Source of the DNA: Streptomyces sp. AC550_RSS872
Lineage (GTDB): Bacteria; Actinomycetota; Actinomycetes; Streptomycetales; Streptomycetaceae
Assembly: GCF_019049285.1 (NCBI RefSeq)
Contig: NZ_JAGMUL010000033.1
Span: forward strand, 40,715-104,714
Reading direction: 5' to 3'
Length of the DNA: 64,000 nt
Both the position numbers and the translations under genes were made by a program. The notes under the pieces were generated by a model that did not search any database, had not been told where the DNA came from, and saw only the letters and a program-made list of their open reading frames with translations. Below, piece by piece: positions 58,763 to 64,000 of this stretch (the stretch's first letter is position 1; each line of letters begins with the position of its first letter).

Positions 58763-60133
58763 ATGCGAACCCAGAGCCGACGACGGCCACCGCGAGCCAC
58801 GCTCGCCATGGCCGCCGCAGGGACGCTGCTCGCCCCGCTGCTCTCCGGCTGCTGGGTCGGAGCCGGCGGGGCGGGGTCGGGCGGCAACTCGATCAACGTC
58901 CTGATGGTCAACAACCCTCAGATGACCGAGTTGCAGAAACTCGCCCCCCGCTTCACCGAAGAGACCGGCATCAAGGTCAACTTCACCGTCCTGCCCGAGA
59001 ACGACGTCCGCGACAAGATCAGCCAGGACTTCGCCAACCAGGCGGGCCAGTACGACGTCGCGACCCTCTCCAACTACGAGATACCGATCTACGCCCGCAA
59101 CGGCTGGCTGCACGAGATGAACTCGTACGTCGCCAAGGACCCCGGATACGACGAGCAGGACGTCCTGGGGCCGATGCGCCAGTCCCTGACCGGTGACGAC
59201 GGCAAGCTCTACGGCCAGCCCTTCTACGGCGAGTCGTCCTTCCTGATGTACCGCAAGGACGTGTTCGAGAAGGAGGGCCTGACGATGCCCGCGCATCCCA
59301 CCTGGCAGCAGGTGGCGGACCTCGCGGCGAAGACGGACGGCGCCGAGCCCGGCATGAAGGGCATCTGTCTGCGCGGACTGCCCGGCTGGGGCGAGGTGAT
59401 GGCCCCGCTCACCACCGTCGTGAACACCTTCGGCGGCACCTGGTTCGACAAGGACTGGAAGGCGCGGCTGGACTCCCCCGAATGGGAGAAGGCGACGAAG
59501 TTCTATGTCGACCTGGTCCGCGAGCACGGTGAGTCCGGAGCCGCTCAGTCCGGCTTCGCCGAGTGTCTGAACAACATGACCCAGGGCAAGGTCGCCATGT
59601 GGTACGACGCCACCTCGGCGGCCGGTTCCCTGGAGTCGGCGAACAGCCCGGTCAAGGGCAAGGTCGGCTACGCACCGGCCCCCGTCGAGAAGACCGAGTC
59701 CGCCGGCTGGCTCTACACCTGGGCGTGGGGCATCCAGCAGGCGTCCCGCAACCCCGACAAGGCCTGGAAGTTCGTCTCCTGGGCGTCCGGCAAGCAGTAC
59801 GAGCAGCTGGTCGGCGACGAGATCGGCTGGTCCAACGTGCCGGCCGGCAAGCGTGCCTCCACCTACGCCAACCCGGCGTACCGCGAGGAGGCGGCCGCCT
59901 TCCAGGAGATGACGAAAAAAGCCATCGAGGGCGCCCGCCCGAACGACCCCGGCGTCCAGCCGCGCCCCGCGCCCGGCATCCAGTTCGTCGGCATCCCCGA
60001 GTTCACCGACCTCGGCACCAAGGTCTCCCAGGAGATCAGCGCGGCCATCGCCGGACGCCAGTCCGTCGACTCGGCCCTGAAGAAGTCCCAGCAGCTCGCC
60101 GAGAAGATCTCCGAGGAGTACGAGGGGCGATGA
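58763..60133 (+). CDS. Sugar/polyol ABC transporter substrate-binding lipoprotein
   Basis: SBP_bac_1 protein of 456 residues with lipobox LLSGC (Cys30) and a Gly-rich tether. INVLMVNNPQMTELQKLAPR and YDVATLSNYEIPIYARNGWL fit the SmoE/MtlE sorbitol-mannitol group, and MSP-like TSAAGSL and WAWGIQQASRNPDKAWKF follow. The polyol assignment is supported by the dehydrogenase at the end of the operon. ATG with CAGGAG upstream. The stop overlaps the first permease as ATGA. Confidence 0.92.
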   Translation: MRTQSRRRPPRATLAMAAAGTLLAPLLSGCWVGAGGAGSGGNSINVLMVNNPQMTELQKLAPRFTEETGIKVNFTVLPENDVRDKISQDFANQAGQYDVATLSNYEIPIYARNGWLHEMNSYVAKDPGYDEQDVLGPMRQSLTGDDGKLYGQPFYGESSFLMYRKDVFEKEGLTMPAHPTWQQVADLAAKTDGAEPGMKGICLRGLPGWGEVMAPLTTVVNTFGGTWFDKDWKARLDSPEWEKATKFYVDLVREHGESGAAQSGFAECLNNMTQGKVAMWYDATSAAGSLESANSPVKGKVGYAPAPVEKTESAGWLYTWAWGIQQASRNPDKAWKFVSWASGKQYEQLVGDEIGWSNVPAGKRASTYANPAYREEAAAFQEMTKKAIEGARPNDPGVQPRPAPGIQFVGIPEFTDLGTKVSQEISAAIAGRQSVDSALKKSQQLAEKISEEYEGR

Positions 60134-61068
60134 CAGCGACCACTACGGCCCCCGTGGCCACGACTCCCGTGCGCACCACCCGTCCGCCCTCCGCCCGGCT
60201 GCGCGCCTGGGCGACCCGGGCCCCCTTGCTCCCCGCCCTGATCTTCATGATCGTGGTGACCCAGCTGCCGTTCGTGGCCACGCTGGTGATCTCGTTCTTC
60301 GACTGGAACTCCCTCTACCCGGACGCCCGCCAGTTCACCGGCATCGACAACTACCGGGAAGTCCTCACCGACGCCGACCTGCGTCACTCGGTCTGGACGA
60401 CCGTGCTGCTGACGGTCGCGGTGGTGCTGGCCAGCCTGGTCCTCGGCCTGGTGCTCGCCCTGCTGCTGGACCGCAGGTTCAAGGGCCGCGGGGTGGTCCG
60501 CACCCTGCTGATCGCCCCGTTCCTGGTGGTCCCGGTGGCGGCGGCCCTGCTCTGGAAACATGTGCTCTACAACCCTGAATACGGCCTGTTCAATGGGTTG
60601 TTGCACTATGTGGGCGGCCCACAACCGGACTGGATCTCCCACACACCGCTCCTCGCGGTCGAGGCATCCCTCGTCTGGCAGTGGACGCCGTTCATGATGC
60701 TGATCCTGCTGGCCGGCCTCCAGAGCCGTGACCACGAGCAGATCGAGGCGGCGCGGGTCGACGGCGCGAGCGACTGGCAGATCTTCCGCCACCTCACCCT
60801 CCCCCACCTGCGCCGCTACCTCGAACTGGGCGCCCTGCTGGGCTCGATCTACATCGTCCAGAACTTCGACGCGGTCTTCACGATCACGTCCGGGGGCCTC
60901 GGCACCGCCAATCTCCCCTACACCGTCTACCAGAGCTTCTACCAGGCCCATGAGAACGGCCTCGCCTCGGCCGCGGGCGTCCTGGTGGTCATCGGCTCGA
61001 TCATCATCGCGACCTTCGCGCTGCGCGTGGTGTCGTCCCTGTTCCGCGAGGAGGTGTCGCGCGCATGA
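60130..61068 (+). CDS. Sugar/polyol ABC transporter permease (MalF type)
   Basis: Product of 312 residues with six membrane segments after a Thr/Pro-rich start. The EAA loop is EAARVDGASDWQIFRHLTLP. The ATG overlaps the binding-protein stop, and its TGA overlaps the next permease gene, so subunits are coupled. The open frame extending further upstream is a shadow of the binding-protein gene. Confidence 0.94.
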   Translation: MTATTTAPVATTPVRTTRPPSARLRAWATRAPLLPALIFMIVVTQLPFVATLVISFFDWNSLYPDARQFTGIDNYREVLTDADLRHSVWTTVLLTVAVVLASLVLGLVLALLLDRRFKGRGVVRTLLIAPFLVVPVAAALLWKHVLYNPEYGLFNGLLHYVGGPQPDWISHTPLLAVEASLVWQWTPFMMLILLAGLQSRDHEQIEAARVDGASDWQIFRHLTLPHLRRYLELGALLGSIYIVQNFDAVFTITSGGLGTANLPYTVYQSFYQAHENGLASAAGVLVVIGSIIIATFALRVVSSLFREEVSRA

Positions 61069-61913
61069 GTGCAGTGGCCGTACGACTTCGCAACCGCCGC
61101 AAGGGAGTTGGCCTCGGCCTGGTGGCCTGGCTGCTCGGGATCCTGTTCTTCCTGCCGATCGCGTGGATGGCCCTGACGTCCTTCCACTCCGAGGAGGACG
61201 CGGCGACCAACCCGCCGTCCTTCGCCGCGTCGCTGACGCTGGACGGCTATCGCGAGTTCTTCGGCGCGGGCGGCGGCGCGAGCCCCTGGCCGGCGCTGAT
61301 CAACTCGACGGTGGCTTCGGTGGCGTCGACGCTCTTCGTCCTGGTCCTCGCCCTCCCAGCGGCCTACGCCCTGTCGATCCGCCCGGTGAAGAAATGGACG
61401 GACGTCCTGTTCTTCTTCCTCTCCACGAAGATGCTGCCGGCCGTGGCGGGCCTGTTGCCGCTGTACCTGTTCGCGAAGAACACGGACATGCTCGACAACA
61501 TCTGGCTGCTGGTCATCCTCTACACCTCCATGAACCTGCCGATCGCGGTGTGGATGATGCAGTCCTTCCTGGCCGAGATCCCGGTCGCGATCATCGAGGC
61601 GGCCAGGGTGGACGGCGCGAAGCTCCCCACGATCCTCGCGCGCGTGGTGGCTCCCATCGCGCTCCCCGGGATCGCCGCGACCGCCCTCATCTGCTTCATC
61701 TTCAGCTGGAACGAGCTGCTGTTCGCCCGCGTACTGACCGGCGTGGTGGCCGAGACCGCGCCCGTCTTCCTGACCGGCTTCATCACCAGCCAGGGCCTGT
61801 TCCTGGCGAAGGTGTGCGCCGCGTCGCTCGTCATCTCCCTGCCGGTGCTCGCCGCGGGGTTCGCCGCCCAGGACAAGCTGGTCCAGGGCCTGTCGTTGGG
61901 AGCCGTGAAATGA
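61065..61913 (+). CDS. Sugar/polyol ABC transporter permease (MalG type)
   Basis: Product of 282 residues with six membrane segments and EAA loop EAARVDGAKLPTILARVVAP. FFFLSTKMLPAVAGLLPLYLF is characteristic of the SmoG/MtlG-like branch, outlined here by STKMLP. The junctions on both sides are ATGA overlaps. No ATPase gene follows; the dehydrogenase gene takes its place. Confidence 0.94.
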   Translation: MSAVAVRLRNRRKGVGLGLVAWLLGILFFLPIAWMALTSFHSEEDAATNPPSFAASLTLDGYREFFGAGGGASPWPALINSTVASVASTLFVLVLALPAAYALSIRPVKKWTDVLFFFLSTKMLPAVAGLLPLYLFAKNTDMLDNIWLLVILYTSMNLPIAVWMMQSFLAEIPVAIIEAARVDGAKLPTILARVVAPIALPGIAATALICFIFSWNELLFARVLTGVVAETAPVFLTGFITSQGLFLAKVCAASLVISLPVLAAGFAAQDKLVQGLSLGAVK

Positions 61914-62899
61914 AGGCCGCCGTCATCGAGTCCGTGGGCAAGGCAGTCGTCGCCGAGGTCCCCGACCCGACTCCAGGCCCGCGGGAAGTGGTGGTCGAGG
62001 TCGCGGCCTGTGGCCTGTGCGGCACGGATCTGCACATCCTCCAGGGCGAGTTCGCGCCCAAGCTGCCGATCGTGCCCGGGCACGAGTTCGCGGGCGAGGT
62101 GGTCGGGGTCGGTACCCAGGTCACGGAGCTGTCGGTGGGCGACCGGGTCGCGGTCGACCCGTCGCTGTACTGCTACGAGTGCCGCTACTGCCGTACCGGC
62201 CACAACAACCTCTGCGAACGCTGGGCGGCCATCGGCGTGACCACGGCGGGCGGCGCGGCGCAGTACGCGGTGGCGCCGGTCGCGAACTGCGTACGGCTCC
62301 CCGAGCACGTCCGCACCCAGGACGCGGCCCTGGTCGAGCCCCTGTCCTGCGCGGTCCGCGGCTACGACGTCCTCCAGTCCCGCCTCGGCGCCCACGTCCT
62401 CATCTACGGCTCGGGCACGATGGGCCTGATGATGCTGGAGCTGGCCAAGCGGACGGGGGCGGCGAGCGTGGACGTCGTGGACGTGAACCCCGCCCGCCTG
62501 GAGACGGCCCGCGGTCTCGGCGTCTCGGCCTCCGCCACGAACCCCGACGAACTGGACCGCCCCCAGGGCTGGGACCTGGTCGTCGACGCCACGGGCAACG
62601 CGGCGGCGATCCAGGACGGCCTGGACCGGGTGGCCAAGGCGGGCACCTTCCTCCAGTTCGGGGTCGCGGACTACTCGACGCGCGTGACGATCGACCCGTA
62701 CCGCATCTACAACCAGGAGATCACCATCACGGGCTCCATGGCCGTCCTGCACAGCTTCGAGCGCGCGGCGGAGCTGTTCGCGAACGGGGTCCTCGACCCG
62801 GAGATCTTCATCAGCGACCGGATCCCGCTGGAGCGGTACCCGGAGGCGCTGGCGCAGTTCGCGTCGGGGATGGGCCGCAAGATCGTGGTCGTGCCGTAG
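61910..62899 (+). CDS. Zinc-dependent alcohol/polyol dehydrogenase
   Basis: Medium-chain dehydrogenase of 329 residues. The catalytic zinc site has Cys37 and the GHE motif (His58, Glu59). The structural zinc cysteines are in CYECRYCRTGHNNLC. The Rossmann loop is GSGTMGLM near 167. It probably oxidises the imported polyol (sorbitol, mannitol, arabitol or similar) with NAD. The ATG overlaps the permease stop. A large repeat/hairpin follows within 20 bases. Confidence 0.9.
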   Translation: MKAAVIESVGKAVVAEVPDPTPGPREVVVEVAACGLCGTDLHILQGEFAPKLPIVPGHEFAGEVVGVGTQVTELSVGDRVAVDPSLYCYECRYCRTGHNNLCERWAAIGVTTAGGAAQYAVAPVANCVRLPEHVRTQDAALVEPLSCAVRGYDVLQSRLGAHVLIYGSGTMGLMMLELAKRTGAASVDVVDVNPARLETARGLGVSASATNPDELDRPQGWDLVVDATGNAAAIQDGLDRVAKAGTFLQFGVADYSTRVTIDPYRIYNQEITITGSMAVLHSFERAAELFANGVLDPEIFISDRIPLERYPEALAQFASGMGRKIVVVP

Positions 62900-63055
62900 C
62901 GTTCTGGGGCTCCGCCCCAGACCCCGCTCCTCAAACGCCGGAGAGGCTGAATTTCAGCCCGTCCGGCGTTTGAGGACAAGGCCCGAAGGGCCGACAGCGG
63001 GGGTCTGGGGGCGCAGCCCCCAGGGACGGGACGGGTAGGGGCGGCGGGGGCGAAG
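62900..63055. repeat. Dispersed repeat R1, copy C (inverted, with long terminal hairpin)
   Basis: From 62953 to 63055 it is the reverse complement of copies A and B, almost base for base. On its left, CCTCAAACGCCGGAGAGGCT (from 62929) mirrors the AGCCCGTCCGGCGTTTGAGG end, giving 23-base arms with two mismatches. A further TCTGGGGC-TCC-GCCCCAGA hairpin precedes it. Lying just after the dehydrogenase stop, the structure should terminate the importer operon. Confidence 0.88.
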
Positions 63056-63137
63056 ACCGTTGACGGCCGGCCACACCGGCTTCCGCCCCGCCGAAAAACC
63101 GTTGGGGCCCACCACCCCCTCCACCTACGATCCGAAC

Positions 63138-63359
63138 ATGCCCCGACCCCACGGATTCAGCTATCAGGAGCACGCCAACGGCACCGTACGCATCACCCAC
63201 CAGGGCCGCCCCGCCACCACCCTCCACGGCCCCCGCGCCGCCCAGTTCCTCGCCGAGGTCGAGACGTCCGACCCTCAGCTGGTCATGGCCCGCTGGACCG
63301 GGAACTACAAGCACGGCAACGAGCGCACGGCGCGCAATCACCCCCGCAACCGCCGCTGA
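63138..63359 (+). CDS. Small conserved-looking basic protein
   Basis: Product of 73 residues: MPRPHGFSYQEHANGTVRIT at the start, GRPATTLHGPRAAQFL in the middle and a basic end, GNYKHGNERTARNHPRNRR. It has no signal peptide, membrane helix or known motif. Codon use fits a real gene, and I recall similar short proteins in Streptomyces. An upstream in-frame ATG would lie in less gene-like DNA. Function unknown; nucleic-acid binding is conceivable from the charge. Confidence 0.7.
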   Translation: MPRPHGFSYQEHANGTVRITHQGRPATTLHGPRAAQFLAEVETSDPQLVMARWTGNYKHGNERTARNHPRNRR

Positions 63360-63413
63360 CCCGAACGGTCGCGGGTAAGGGAACGGTAAATCGCCCCCGC
63401 TCGTTCACGGGTC

Positions 63414-64000
63414 ATGACAGCTATGACCCCCGGCTCGAACATCCCTCTTTCCGCCGCGCGCGTGACGGTGGACGTCGCCGCCCCGGTGCGGCTCGACGTA
63501 TCGGGCCTGCTGCTCACCGCCGACGGCAAGGTGCGCTCCGACGACGACTTCATCTTCTACAACCAGCCGAGCGGCCCCGGCGTGACGTACCGCTCGGGCG
63601 GCGGCACCAGCCCCGACGCGATCACCGTCGACACCTCGGCCGTACCCCCCGGCATCGAGAAGATCGTCGTCACCGCCAGCCCCGACGCCGCCGGCCAGAC
63701 CTTCCAGGGCATCGAACCCACGGCCACCATCCGCAACGCCGACGACAACAGCGTCCTGGCCACCTTCACGCCCCCGCAGCTCGGCACCGAGACGGCACTG
63801 GTGATCGTCGAGGTCTACCTGCGCAACGGCGCCTGGAAGGCCCGCGCGGTCGGCCAGGGCTACGCCAACGGCCTGGCCGGCATCGCCACCGACTTCGGCG
63901 TCACGGTCGAGGAGCCGGCCCCGGCCCCCGCCGCCCCCGTGGCCCCGCCGCAGCCCACCATGCAGCCTCCGGCCGCCCCGCCCGCCCCTCCGATGTCCAC
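63414..64000 (+). CDS. TerD-domain protein (partial, runs off the window)
   Basis: The first 195 codons are visible. Residues about 8-165 resemble the TerD/TerZ calcium-binding beta-sandwich: LDVSGLLLTADGKVRSDDDF, then FYNQPSGPG, with GIEKIVVTASPDA and LVIVEVYLRNGAWKARAVGQGY. A Pro/Ala-rich segment follows, as in long actinobacterial TerD proteins with extra C-terminal domains. Tellurite resistance should not be assumed; many streptomycete TerD proteins act in stress or development. ATG 63423 is an alternative start. Confidence 0.85.
   Translation, partial: MTAMTPGSNIPLSAARVTVDVAAPVRLDVSGLLLTADGKVRSDDDFIFYNQPSGPGVTYRSGGGTSPDAITVDTSAVPPGIEKIVVTASPDAAGQTFQGIEPTATIRNADDNSVLATFTPPQLGTETALVIVEVYLRNGAWKARAVGQGYANGLAGIATDFGVTVEEPAPAPAAPVAPPQPTMQPPAAPPAPPMS

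Noticed and set aside
63414..64000. Tellurite resistance determinant
   Set aside because: A TerD domain alone does not show resistance; streptomycetes carry many TerD genes with other roles, and the gene is incomplete here.

Overview
The window is about 72% GC with third-position GC bias, overlapping ATGA/GTGA gene junctions, frequent GTG starts, an LAETG sortase substrate, an ectoine/hydroxyectoine operon and sugar ABC importers without their own ATPase. Together these point to a Streptomyces chromosome, in a core region that resembles the SCO1850-1900 part of S. coelicolor by gene order (from memory, not searched). No rRNA, tRNA, CRISPR array, transposase or prophage gene was seen.

Layout. 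1-8058: late cobalamin genes on the + strand, translationally coupled (cobQ, ChlI/ChlD-like cobaltochelatase subunit, cobO, cobB, cobE/cbiG-C, cbiX, cobC). 8131-14987: an LAETG-anchored secreted protein, an amidohydrolase, a polar amino-acid ABC importer, an aminotransferase and a DinB protein. 14988-18458: ectABCD with a long AT-richer leader. 18751-29449: a PLP enzyme, a DsbA/FrnE protein, two GNATs, a DUF1349 protein, a semialdehyde dehydrogenase facing an IclR regulator, a membrane protein/histidine kinase/response regulator operon and a penicillin-binding protein. 29463-32596: an NCS2 purine permease, and a sigma factor coupled to a single-pass membrane protein. 32684-51907: a pectin/arabinan utilisation locus containing pectate lyases of PL1, PL3 and PL9 type, a PL1-pectinesterase fusion, GH43 enzymes (one with two catalytic domains), a rhamnogalacturonan acetylesterase, a sugar ABC importer, an oxidoreductase, a PmoA-like protein, an IlvD/Edd dehydratase, a DHDPS-family enzyme and a GntR regulator. 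52452-57564: a maleylpyruvate-isomerase-like protein, an MFS exporter, then an unknown gene and kdgD facing uronate dehydrogenase. 57908-62899: a DeoR regulator, polyol/sugar ABC importer and zinc alcohol dehydrogenase. The window ends in a TerD-domain gene that runs off the edge.

How it fits together. Secreted lyases, the esterase and GH43 enzymes should cut pectin and its arabinan side chains. The importer would bring in oligosaccharides, powered by an ATPase elsewhere (MsiK is the usual streptomycete solution). Uronate dehydrogenase plus 5-dehydro-4-deoxyglucarate dehydratase give the oxidative uronate route to 2-ketoglutarate semialdehyde. The IlvD/Edd plus DHDPS-family pair can give the same semialdehyde from an aldonate such as L-arabonate. 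The aldehyde dehydrogenase at 21.9-23.5 kb could finish both. The lactone-opening/dehydration step between Udh and KdgD has no recognisable enzyme here, and an uncharacterised gene is translationally coupled to kdgD.

The most unusual signals are: a dispersed hairpin-rich repeat read in frame inside cobB; AGCGCT-centred palindromes placed inside coding sequence at rare codons in the pectin locus; a sigma factor/membrane protein pair directly upstream of a pectate lyase gene; and exact 14-bp-period iterons in front of the GntR gene.
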